NCBI RefSeq assembly: GCF_020880815.1
Contig: NZ_JAJITD010000022.1
Location: 62,001 to 126,000 of the forward strand
Source of the DNA: Paraburkholderia sejongensis
GTDB taxonomy: Bacteria; Pseudomonadota; Gammaproteobacteria; Burkholderiales; Burkholderiaceae
Direction of reading: 5' to 3'
DNA length: 64,000 nucleotides
The notes beneath the pieces were generated by a model. It did not search any database, was not told where the DNA came from, and was given only the letters and a program-made list of their open reading frames with translations. Of the stretch, positions 44,353 to 52,696 are shown piece by piece (position 1 is the first letter of the stretch; the number at the start of each line of letters is the position of its first letter). The position numbers and the translations under genes are program-made.

Positions 44353-44999
44353 TCGAATTAAGCGGAGTAAACAAACGCTATGGGACACGCCAGGGTCAGC
44401 GGACCATCCTCGACGGCGTCAATCTCAAGGTCGCGCGGGGAGACAAGCTTGGCATCCTCGGCAAGAATGGGTCGGGCAAGTCCACGTTGATTCGGCTGAT
44501 CAGCGGCTCAGAGCAACCAAGTGCCGGCGATATCAAGAGAAGCATGAGCGTATCATGGCCGTTAGCGTTCGCCGGCGGGTTCCAAGGCAGTCTAACCGGC
44601 CTTGACAATCTGCGTTTTGTTTGTCGCGTGTATGGTGTGCCACCTGAACGGGTCATACCGTTCGTGGAGGAATTCTCTGAGCTCGGCATTTACCTGCGCG
44701 AACCGGTCAAGAAATATTCAAGTGGTATGCGCGCACGCCTGGCGTTTGCGATCTCGATGGCGATCGAATTCGACTGCTTTCTCATTGATGAGGTGATCGC
44801 CGTCGGCGACGCGCGATTCCATGCGAAATGCAATTATGAGTTATTCCAAAAAAGAAAAGATCGAGCGATGATTCTGGTTTCTCACGATCCGCGCATCGTC
44901 CGGGAGCATTGTGATCGTGCCTGCGTACTTCACAACGGCAAACTCCTGGACTTCAGCGAAGTCGATTCGGCCTTCGTCTACTACCAAACTTATTGCTAG
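44349..44999 (+). CDS. kpsT: capsule ABC transporter ATPase KpsT/CtrD
   Basis: ATPase of 216 residues, matching KpsT/CtrD (about 216-220). Walker A is GILGKNGSGKSTLIRL, the signature region KKYSSGMRARLAFAISMAIEF, and Walker B FDCFLIDEVIAVGDARF. The switch His lies in LVSHDP. It lacks the C-terminal carbohydrate-binding domain of O-antigen Wzt proteins, which fits group 2 capsule export. ATG 44349 shares ATGA with the kpsM stop. Confidence 0.93.
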   Translation: MIELSGVNKRYGTRQGQRTILDGVNLKVARGDKLGILGKNGSGKSTLIRLISGSEQPSAGDIKRSMSVSWPLAFAGGFQGSLTGLDNLRFVCRVYGVPPERVIPFVEEFSELGIYLREPVKKYSSGMRARLAFAISMAIEFDCFLIDEVIAVGDARFHAKCNYELFQKRKDRAMILVSHDPRIVREHCDRACVLHNGKLLDFSEVDSAFVYYQTYC

Positions 45000-45021
45000 C
45001 CCAATCTACACGGGGAAACCA

Positions 45022-45597
45022 ATGGAACACCATACCGGTGACCTTTCCACCACGTCGGTCGCCGCACTCTTTCAGTTCGACGGTCAGCATTTCGTCCGGC
45101 GCTGCTACCTGACGTTGCTGGGTAGAGACATTGACGCGGCGGGAATGACTTACTATTCGACAGAACTCGGCAAGAAAAAGGGCCGTGCGGCGATCTTGCA
45201 CAGCATTTTCGGGTCCAGCGAATTCCGCAAACGGCACAAGCACCGCTCACTGGCGACGTCTTATCGGGTTCTTTTCACGCTTTCGCGGCTTCCCGCGATC
45301 GGCGGCCTCTTCGAGAGCATAAGAAGAAAGCGATTCGAATCCGTCAGCGTCAGCGCAAGTACCGCGCTACTATTGGGTGAAATTGCGAAATTGCGAGACG
45401 AGGTACACGCCGTTCGCACGACGATGACAGGACTCAGTCAGCAGGTCGCCGCGTTGCAGGCCGGTAAGACACAAATCCCACCCGCACAGGCACACCAAGC
45501 CGATCTACTTCGCATCGAAGGGAATCAGGCGATCGCGGCCGAGATCCTCGCCAAGCGTATCGAAGAAAAGCTGAGACAAATAACACAAGCGAAGTAA
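45022..45597 (+). CDS. DUF4214 domain protein with C-terminal coiled coil
   Basis: Protein of 191 residues. The DUF4214 helical pattern occupies about residues 17-70: FVRRCYLTLLGRDIDAAGM, ELGKKKGRAAILHSIFGSSE. A coiled-coil-like segment follows (about 115-190, with LRDEVHAVRTTMTGLSQQVA). There is no signal peptide. DUF4214 is often fused or adjacent to glycosyltransferases; its role is not established to my knowledge. ATG 45022 follows GGGGAAA. It lies between kpsT and the large glycosyltransferase (3 nt after its stop), so it may scaffold the synthesis-export complex. Confidence 0.8.
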   Translation: MEHHTGDLSTTSVAALFQFDGQHFVRRCYLTLLGRDIDAAGMTYYSTELGKKKGRAAILHSIFGSSEFRKRHKHRSLATSYRVLFTLSRLPAIGGLFESIRRKRFESVSVSASTALLLGEIAKLRDEVHAVRTTMTGLSQQVAALQAGKTQIPPAQAHQADLLRIEGNQAIAAEILAKRIEEKLRQITQAK

Positions 45598-45599
45598 CG

Positions 45600-48293
45600 A
45601 TGAAAACGAAGCCACACACTATCGAAAAAGTCGCGGAAAATCTTCTTCGTTTCGTCGAACGTAAATCCGAAGCGCCGTTTTTCACCTCGAATTGGTCGGC
45701 ACCCGCACGTCAAGCACTGTGCGAGCTCGTCAGCGGCAAGTTTGACGCGGACAAATACAACATCGCTGAAATAATCGGTGCTGACGAAGCGATCGAGATT
45801 CTTTACGTTTGGCTTCTGACCCGCCGCGTTGACACAGGCGCACGGAACAGCTTTATCTCGAATCCAGCCCCTGCCGTCCGGAAGTTTGCTGCGCTAGTGC
45901 AATCGATTCACGCGTCTGCGGAGTACACCCAGAATGGGCGCTCGACTGCGGCCCTAACATTCAAGGGCAAATCGGCATCGCCTGTGTTGTATGTCGATGT
46001 CACGAACACTATCAAGACCGGTGCGAGAACCGGAATTCAGCGTGTGGTTCGCGAAATCGCCACACGGCTTCGCGCGAACAATGTCCAACTCGTAACCTAT
46101 CAACGCTCCCTGAAGGGATTTGTCACCGTCGCGATGAATGACGGAGATTTCGCCTCGTCAAATTCTGAGCTCGTCACCTTCGCCGAGGGCGATATCTACT
46201 TTGATATTGATGCTTCCTGGGGCGACGGCATCTCCAAGTGGGCTCTTTATCGCGATCTGAAAATCAACGGAGTGCGCATCGTCAACATGCACTACGATGC
46301 CGTTCCGATCCTCTCTCCACAAAACTCTCATCCGACGACGGTCATCCGCTACGTCGAACATTTCTTCGCGGCGCTCAGTTTCTCCGACCTCTTTGTTTGT
46401 ATCTCCGAGGCTGTTCGAGACGATGCGTCGAAAATCGCGAGCGAGATTCAGTCTCGCTGTCCGCCAATGGTTACCATCCCAATGGGCGGCAATTTCTCCC
46501 ATGCCGAAAGTGACGGTGTCGTTCTCGATGACGAGGTCGCACAATTCATCGCAAAGCGCCCGTATGTGCTGTGTGTCGGCACGGTCGAACCGCGGAAAAA
46601 TTATCCGTTTTTTATCGACAATATCGAATACTTTCGATCGATCGGTTTGAACGTTCTCATCGTCGGCAAAAAAGGTTGGGAAGAGGACAAGCTAATCAAG
46701 AAAATTCAGGCACTGTCGGAAGAAAATGAGACCCTAAAATGGCTTCAGAACGTCGACGATGCTGCATTGCAGTACTTCTACGAGAACTGCTTCGCGTACG
46801 CCACGTCTTCTTGGTACGAAGGCTATGGTCTCCCTGTATTGGAAGCGCTCGCAAAGAATTGCGTCGTCATTTCCAGCGACCGTGGTGCACTGGTGGAAGC
46901 GGGTCAAGGATTGAGCCTACTTTTCGATCCGCGTGACTTCAAATCCTTCACGAGCGCCCTCGAGAAGGTCGTCAACGATCCTAGCTTCTATGCTGCGACG
47001 AAGGAAAATGCTGCTCGCGTTTGTCTGCCCTCGTGGGAGGACACGGCTCAGGTGCTGATGAATCATATCGGCACACTGACTGCCGGCCTGTCAGCTGCGT
47101 CGGTCCCGGCGAACCTTCAATTGGTGTATATCTCCACAAATCCGGAGAATCTGAAAAAATCACTGGAAAGCTTCATTCGCCATTCGAAAATTGACGATGT
47201 AGTCGTGCTGACACGCGGCAGTCAGCGCGCACAGTACGCCGAGCTTTTTGAAAACTACCCGGTGAAGGCTACCATTCTGTGCGACGAAGAAGTACTCGCG
47301 GCGGAATCCATCGATGTTTCGGATCATCAGGAGCGCAACTTCCTGCTACGCGAATGCCTCTACAAACGCCCGGAAATCCACGACGCATTTGTCGCACTCG
47401 ATGATGATTGCATCGCTATCGAGACACTACCAGCCGATCACTTTGTTCGAAACTCGCGATATGTCGGTAAATATTTCTATCCCGACATGAGTCAATGGCG
47501 AGCGAGTCCATTTGGCGACTCAAGCTACGATCGTGGTCAATGGTACACGGCTACCGTGCTGGAAGAGTACGGCTATCCGCGACTCGCCTATTCCAGCCAC
47601 CAGGCGCAGGTGATCGACAAGCAACTCTTCTCCGAGGTTGTCTCCGAGTTCCGCCACGTACGCCCTCGCTGTTTTGATGAATGGTCAATCTATTTCAACG
47701 TCGTTGCCCACCGCTATTCGAATCTTGTCGTCAGCGAAAAGTGCACCACTCTCTTTTGGCCCATGAGCTATTCATCATGGACCCCCGAATGGTTCTGCGA
47801 TACGGTGTATTTTGAGAACTACTACGACAGCAACTATCAGCCCGGCGGCGCTGCTTATGAGGCAGGCATCGATTTCGACACACCGCCAAAGCTGAAAAAG
47901 ATCGTGTGCAAGGAAGCGTATGGGCAATACAGCTCGCAGCGCATGGTTTCGAAGCTCTTGAAGGACGCGATTTTCCGTGGAAACCGTACCGAACCGTACG
48001 CGACCAACATGTTTGGAATCACGGAGTCCGCAGCATTCGGCACTCCCGGCCTTTGGTGCCGCCTCGAGACGTCCTGTCAGCATGAAATGAAGAACGTGGT
48101 GTACGAAATTCGCGACGGCAACGACAATCTGGTAGTGAACGGAATGAATCATCCTCAATTGGTTAGCCAAAAGACTGGACTAATGGTCAAGCTGCCAGCC
48201 ACGGTAGGATCTTATATTTTGACCATCACCAACAAGTCGCTTGTCAGGAACAGCCCGGAGCACCGGATGCCTGTAATTACAGTGGCAATCTGA
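45600..48293 (+). CDS. three-domain capsule glycosyltransferase (GT4 plus second transferase-like domain plus C-terminal beta domain)
   Basis: Protein of 897 residues. After a helical start (1-120), a GT-B/GT4 domain spans about 128-495: VLYVDVTNTIKTGARTGIQ, CVGTVEPRKNYPF, and the EX7E pair Glu407/Glu415 in WYEGYGLPVLEAL. A second domain (about 505-750) has SLESFIRHSKIDDVVVLTRG, an acidic FVALDDDCIAIETL (Asp601-603) and AYSSHQAQVIDKQLF. That pattern recalls GT-A or Stealth-type sugar-phosphate transferases, but only weakly. The last 125 residues look like a beta-sandwich (VYEIRDGNDNLVVNG, YILTITN). Such multi-domain enzymes are typical capsule polymerases. Confidence 0.75.
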   Translation: MKTKPHTIEKVAENLLRFVERKSEAPFFTSNWSAPARQALCELVSGKFDADKYNIAEIIGADEAIEILYVWLLTRRVDTGARNSFISNPAPAVRKFAALVQSIHASAEYTQNGRSTAALTFKGKSASPVLYVDVTNTIKTGARTGIQRVVREIATRLRANNVQLVTYQRSLKGFVTVAMNDGDFASSNSELVTFAEGDIYFDIDASWGDGISKWALYRDLKINGVRIVNMHYDAVPILSPQNSHPTTVIRYVEHFFAALSFSDLFVCISEAVRDDASKIASEIQSRCPPMVTIPMGGNFSHAESDGVVLDDEVAQFIAKRPYVLCVGTVEPRKNYPFFIDNIEYFRSIGLNVLIVGKKGWEEDKLIKKIQALSEENETLKWLQNVDDAALQYFYENCFAYATSSWYEGYGLPVLEALAKNCVVISSDRGALVEAGQGLSLLFDPRDFKSFTSALEKVVNDPSFYAATKENAARVCLPSWEDTAQVLMNHIGTLTAGLSAASVPANLQLVYISTNPENLKKSLESFIRHSKIDDVVVLTRGSQRAQYAELFENYPVKATILCDEEVLAAESIDVSDHQERNFLLRECLYKRPEIHDAFVALDDDCIAIETLPADHFVRNSRYVGKYFYPDMSQWRASPFGDSSYDRGQWYTATVLEEYGYPRLAYSSHQAQVIDKQLFSEVVSEFRHVRPRCFDEWSIYFNVVAHRYSNLVVSEKCTTLFWPMSYSSWTPEWFCDTVYFENYYDSNYQPGGAAYEAGIDFDTPPKLKKIVCKEAYGQYSSQRMVSKLLKDAIFRGNRTEPYATNMFGITESAAFGTPGLWCRLETSCQHEMKNVVYEIRDGNDNLVVNGMNHPQLVSQKTGLMVKLPATVGSYILTITNKSLVRNSPEHRMPVITVAI

Positions 48294-48346
48294 ACTTGAG
48301 CGATGAAGTCATACGACGTTCAACAAAATTTAGGAAAAATTGCAGC

Positions 48347-49381
48347 ATGAAAAAAGCAGTGATTACCGGGGTTACTGGACAAGATGGCGCGTACCTCTCC
48401 CAACTGTTACTTGAAAAGGGCTATGAGGTGTATGGCACGTATCGACGTACCAGCTCGGTAAACTTTTGGCGTCTGGAAGAGCTTGGGGTGTTGAATCATC
48501 CTAATCTTCACCTACTCGAATACGATCTTACTGATCTCAGCGCGAATATTCGTTTGCTGCAGAGCACACAAGCGAAGGAGGTCTACAACCTCGCAGCCCA
48601 AAGCTTCGTAGGTGTGTCATTCGATCAGCCGACTACAACTGCCGAAATTACAGGGATCGGTGCTCTCAATCTGCTCGAAGCGATCCGCATCGTCGATAAA
48701 GACATTCGTTTTTACCAGGCCAGTACATCGGAGATGTTCGGTAAGGTGCAGTCGATTCCGCAAACTGAAGACACTCCGTTCTACCCTCGCAGCCCGTATG
48801 GTGTAGCAAAGCTCTACGCTCATTGGATCACCGTTAACTATCGGGAAAGCTACGGCATCTTCGGCAGCAGCGGCATTCTTTTCAATCACGAATCACCACT
48901 CCGCGGAAGGGAGTTCGTGACACGCAAGATTACCGATAGCATGGCCAAAATCCATTTGGGCAAGCAGGACCGGCTACAGCTAGGAAATCTCGACGCCAAG
49001 CGGGACTGGGGATTCGCGAAAGAGTACGTCGAGGGCATGTGGCTGATGTTGCAGGCTGACGAACCAGACACCTATGTTCTCGCGACAAATCGGACGGAAA
49101 CAGTACGTGACTTTGTGACCATGGCAGGCAAAGCCGTTGATATCAACATCGTCTGGGAAGGGATCGGCGAGAACGAGCGCGGGTATGATCGCGCAACGGG
49201 GAGACAACTCATTGAAGTGAACCCGAAGTTTTACCGTCCTGCAGAAGTCGAGTTGTTGATCGGCGATCCGACCAAGGCGCAAACAAAGCTCGGCTGGCAG
49301 CCGCGCACTACCCTTGAAGAGCTATGCGCGATGATGGTGGAACAGGATATCAGACGCAACAAGCTTGGCTTTTCATTCTGA
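48347..49381 (+). CDS. gmd: GDP-mannose 4,6-dehydratase
   Basis: Extended SDR of 344 residues that converts GDP-mannose into GDP-4-keto-6-deoxymannose. It has the cofactor motif GVTGQDGAYLSQLLLEKGY, YGTYRRTSS, YQASTSEMFG with the catalytic Thr, YPRSPYGVAK with Tyr and Lys, and the Gmd-specific LFNHESPLRG. ATG 48347 follows AGGA; an in-frame TTG 17 codons upstream is less family-like. GDP-mannose comes from ManC. No partner reductase (GMER/Fcl, Rmd) or aminotransferase (Per) is seen in the window. Confidence 0.94.
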   Translation: MKKAVITGVTGQDGAYLSQLLLEKGYEVYGTYRRTSSVNFWRLEELGVLNHPNLHLLEYDLTDLSANIRLLQSTQAKEVYNLAAQSFVGVSFDQPTTTAEITGIGALNLLEAIRIVDKDIRFYQASTSEMFGKVQSIPQTEDTPFYPRSPYGVAKLYAHWITVNYRESYGIFGSSGILFNHESPLRGREFVTRKITDSMAKIHLGKQDRLQLGNLDAKRDWGFAKEYVEGMWLMLQADEPDTYVLATNRTETVRDFVTMAGKAVDINIVWEGIGENERGYDRATGRQLIEVNPKFYRPAEVELLIGDPTKAQTKLGWQPRTTLEELCAMMVEQDIRRNKLGFSF

Positions 49382-49452
49382 TCTGTGAGGATGAGGAAGA
49401 GCACCAACTCCTCTTCGCGGTGGTTGGCCGCATGTGCGCGGGCAGACGCTAA

Positions 49453-50556
49453 TTGAGGATTATTTTGCAAGTGGACGCGATTCGGCCGCCCCTTACGGGG
49501 ATCGGTCGATACGCGTGGGAATTGGCCAGGCACTATCAGGCAACTGAGAAACTGCGAGCAGTTCGCTATTTCGCGGACGGCCGTTGGATCGCTGACCCTG
49601 ACAATCTGAGAACCGCGCAATCAAAAACCCGCCGACCATTTCTCTCCACCAGCCGTTGGCTAGCGCGACGCAAGCTGGCTTTGCGGTTACGCTCTCACCT
49701 TTTTCATTCACCAAACTACTTTCTGCCACCGCAAGTGAATAGCGGAATCGTGACTGTTCACGATCTTTCCGTGTTCAAATTTCCGGAAACACATCCGCTT
49801 GAACGCATAAGACAATTCGAAAAAGCATTCACCTTCACACTGTCAAGGTGCCGCCATATCATCACAGATTCCGAGAGTACGCGTCTTGAAGTGGCAGATT
49901 ATTTCAACTGGCCACTAGAACGTGTCACCGCGATTCCGCTGGGCGTCGGTGCCGATTTCCATCCACGATCCCCATCAACGCTCAAAGCGCAGCTGTTCTC
50001 GCTGGGACTTACCCCCGCAAGCTACGCGCTATGCGTTTCAACTCTCGAACCGCGCAAGCGAATCAGCAATTTGATCGATGCATATCGGCGCATACCCGCT
50101 ACGCTTCGTACCAGTTATCCGCTGGTTCTTGCTGGCAGCAGTGGCTGGTTGAACGACAATCTTCTTGCTCAGATACAAGTAGCCGAAGAAGAAGGATGGC
50201 TTCGTTATCTCGGCTATGTAGACGAAAGCATACTACCCGTTCTTTACGCCGGTGCGCGGGCATTTTTCTTTCCGTCGATATATGAAGGATTCGGGCTACC
50301 AGTCCTTGAAAGCCTGGCAAGCGGTGTACCCGTCTTGGCGTCGGATCGCACGCCCATTCGCAATATCGTGGAAGATGCGACTTTTCTGACCGACTCCAAT
50401 GATGTCGATGCATTGGTTACGGGCATCACAGAAGTTTTGAGCAATGAATCGTGGCGCTCGGCGGCCATTTTGCGAGGCATCGAAATCGCGAAGCGACACA
50501 GTTGGGCCAACTGTGCCGACCGCACGATTGATCTATATCAACGGATTGGCGTCTGA
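49453..50556 (+). CDS. GT4 family glycosyltransferase
   Basis: Glycosyltransferase of 367 residues with GT-B fold: ILQVDAIRPPLTGIGRYAWEL at the start, LFHSPNYFLPP, VTVHDLSVFKFPE, CVSTLEPRKRISNLI and the EX7E motif in SIYEGFGLPVLESL. These are typical of mannosyl/rhamnosyltransferases of the WbaZ/MtfB type. TTG 49453 is the only plausible start because a TAA codon is directly upstream. It is convergent with the FkbH-like gene. Confidence 0.88.
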   Translation: MRIILQVDAIRPPLTGIGRYAWELARHYQATEKLRAVRYFADGRWIADPDNLRTAQSKTRRPFLSTSRWLARRKLALRLRSHLFHSPNYFLPPQVNSGIVTVHDLSVFKFPETHPLERIRQFEKAFTFTLSRCRHIITDSESTRLEVADYFNWPLERVTAIPLGVGADFHPRSPSTLKAQLFSLGLTPASYALCVSTLEPRKRISNLIDAYRRIPATLRTSYPLVLAGSSGWLNDNLLAQIQVAEEEGWLRYLGYVDESILPVLYAGARAFFFPSIYEGFGLPVLESLASGVPVLASDRTPIRNIVEDATFLTDSNDVDALVTGITEVLSNESWRSAAILRGIEIAKRHSWANCADRTIDLYQRIGV

Positions 50557-50564
50557 TCAAGACG

Positions 50565-50596
50565 ACCCGGGTTGAACCGGGTTGATGCCTCAACCC
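50565..50596. terminator. overlapping hairpins between convergent genes
   Basis: Two mutually exclusive stems: ACCCGG/CCGGGT (50565-50582) and the perfect GGGTTGA-TGCC-TCAACCC (50579-50596). The second includes the stop codon of the FkbH-like gene. The T tracts are poor. Probably a bidirectional terminator. Confidence 0.4.
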
Positions 50597-52587
50597 TCCA
50601 GAATCTCTATATGTGAGTGTTCGGCCCATTGGTCAGCGACCAGCGACTTTCGCCAGTCGCTGCCTTCGCGCTCAAACCCTCCCCGCTCAAAGAGATCGCG
50701 GCACAGATAGTTCGCCTCAGTCTCTATCACACGGGCGCGCGCCGATTTACGTCCACTGTGCGCTATGCGGCGAGTAATCTCGGTCAGCGCTGCAAGCTCG
50801 ACATCCAACCCCAACACCCGGCAGCTCATCGCCCATTGATAAACACAGTCTTCTTTAACTACAACGACGCCAACGAGCCCATAGTTCGAGTAAACGTCTT
50901 CGGCCTCAAAAGTGACAAAGGAACCACCGTTACGGAACAGGGAAACCGCTGCGTCGTGAGTCCAACGTTCGCCCGTCGTGTTGAATTGATTGGTTTTGTT
51001 GATGAGCTCGAATGCGCGGGCAAACTTCGGGGCACTCACGTCCGTGATCTCCGCGAATTTCAGCTTGATCTTTAGGGATGCAAGGAAGTCTTCACGTGAG
51101 AGCTGTTTCCTGTCCGATTCACGTCGAACCTGAGCCTGCATCATTTCCGTCCTGCGGCTCGATTCGTCCGTAATGCTGGCCACCTGCGTTTCCGGCGCCC
51201 ACATCAAGACACGCCGGGTAGTATATGGATTTGCTCCCAACACCCGAATGCCCGGAAATGCGCGCAGAACGGAAGCCCGCTCGACGGGATTGTCGTCGAC
51301 AAACAACACATTCTTCGGTAACACATTGACTTCACGAAGAATTTCTTCGATGTTCTCGACCTTAGTGCGCCAGTTGATCTTGCGAACCGAAAAATCGTTC
51401 AGAGAAACACGCCCATCAGTCATGTCGTTCCACAATTGACCAATGCGCTCCTCACTGTTCTTGCTTGCGATTGCAAGGAGTACTCCCCTGTTCTTCAGGC
51501 ACTTGAGGGCCTCCATTACACCGACAGGCCAGCCTTCACGCACCTTGTCACCGAAGGTGTCGAGCGCGCCTTCAGCGGCAATGCCTCGCCACAATGTATC
51601 GTCAAGATCCATAATCACGAGTTTGACGGCTTCGGCTTGATGTACCGTGCGGTACATTGCTAGCGCTTCCTCCCAAACTGCGGTAATGAATTCGAACGGC
51701 CGCATCTCATAAACCGTGGAAGCCTTTGGAACGGCTTCGATACGTGCCTGGTCGTGCTGAAAATCGAAGTCGCTTGACAGACCGTGGTGAACCGCCGTGG
51801 TCATATGGTCGTCCTGGAAATATTTCTTCCCATAGATCGACGCGATTTGATTGATATCCAGCACATAGCTGTTCGTGTACTTCTGTAACTCCTCATACAG
51901 CCGGACATTGAGCTGTTCGACGAAGTAGACGAGATTACGCAGATCATACCTTGGCATCAGCCGACCAAGGGTGTTTTGCTGTGGCGTCAGGAAATTGCAT
52001 ACGAACGTGAGCATGCCTTGCTCCACGTTCCAGCGCATATTTTCGCGCAGCATGCCGACCATGCGGTCACAAGTGGCTTCAAACAGTTTTTCATAGTCTT
52101 CGGGATTGCGGTATTCGAGTCCGAAATATCGCTGTTCAGGAAGCACAAAGCGCAACCCCAATTGAACGACCTGAAACCCATATTCCGTCGGCGCCGCTGG
52201 CGGCCGCTCGGGGAGACGAGCCAGCCCATTGACCTGTAGATAGTCGACGGCACAGTAACGGGAAAACACCGATTGCCACTTTTCAATGAGACACGAGCCG
52301 AGCAACGCGACCCGTTTTGGCATCACCATCGCTTCAGACAAAACCGCGGGGGCGTGATAGGAATCCACCCCGGATTTCACCGCCTGGACATGTTCCTGCT
52401 TTTCCCTATTCGTGCGTTCTTGCGATTTAAAGAAGCCTGCTACCGCCTCATGCGGACGCACTGTCCCTGACTCAAGCGCTGACACCCATCTCTCGAAACT
52501 GGCTCGATCGGGTTTTCGGCCCAGGACATAGTTGTACAGCGAATCGACAAATTCCTCGGTTTGCGTGTTCACGTGAATACCGGACAT
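50590..52587 (-). CDS. DUF4214-SGNH-FkbH (HAD-IIIC) fusion protein
   Basis: Protein of 665 residues. The N-terminus (about 8-60) resembles DUF4214: EEFVDSLYNYVLGRKPDRAS. An SGNH/GDSL-like part follows (about 90-310), starting VALLGSCLIEKW. A HAD-IIIC phosphatase domain has VIMDLDDTLWRG (Asp327, Asp329) and LFVDDNPVERASV. A GNAT-like C-terminal domain completes the FkbH layout. FkbH proteins load glyceryl or other three-carbon units onto an ACP from 1,3-bisphosphoglycerate, so this protein may make a glycerate or lactate-type substituent for the capsule. It lies opposite to its neighbours on the left. Confidence 0.82.
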   Translation of the reverse strand: MSGIHVNTQTEEFVDSLYNYVLGRKPDRASFERWVSALESGTVRPHEAVAGFFKSQERTNREKQEHVQAVKSGVDSYHAPAVLSEAMVMPKRVALLGSCLIEKWQSVFSRYCAVDYLQVNGLARLPERPPAAPTEYGFQVVQLGLRFVLPEQRYFGLEYRNPEDYEKLFEATCDRMVGMLRENMRWNVEQGMLTFVCNFLTPQQNTLGRLMPRYDLRNLVYFVEQLNVRLYEELQKYTNSYVLDINQIASIYGKKYFQDDHMTTAVHHGLSSDFDFQHDQARIEAVPKASTVYEMRPFEFITAVWEEALAMYRTVHQAEAVKLVIMDLDDTLWRGIAAEGALDTFGDKVREGWPVGVMEALKCLKNRGVLLAIASKNSEERIGQLWNDMTDGRVSLNDFSVRKINWRTKVENIEEILREVNVLPKNVLFVDDNPVERASVLRAFPGIRVLGANPYTTRRVLMWAPETQVASITDESSRRTEMMQAQVRRESDRKQLSREDFLASLKIKLKFAEITDVSAPKFARAFELINKTNQFNTTGERWTHDAAVSLFRNGGSFVTFEAEDVYSNYGLVGVVVVKEDCVYQWAMSCRVLGLDVELAALTEITRRIAHSGRKSARARVIETEANYLCRDLFERGGFEREGSDWRKSLVADQWAEHSHIEILEG

Positions 52588-52696
52588 AAATTTATATTCT
52601 CTCCTTAGCTTTACCTGTCGTTATGCATCATGCCCACAATCCCGCATTCCCGCAAAATCGTATGAATTAATGGAGTATCGAAGAACACCCGAATGT

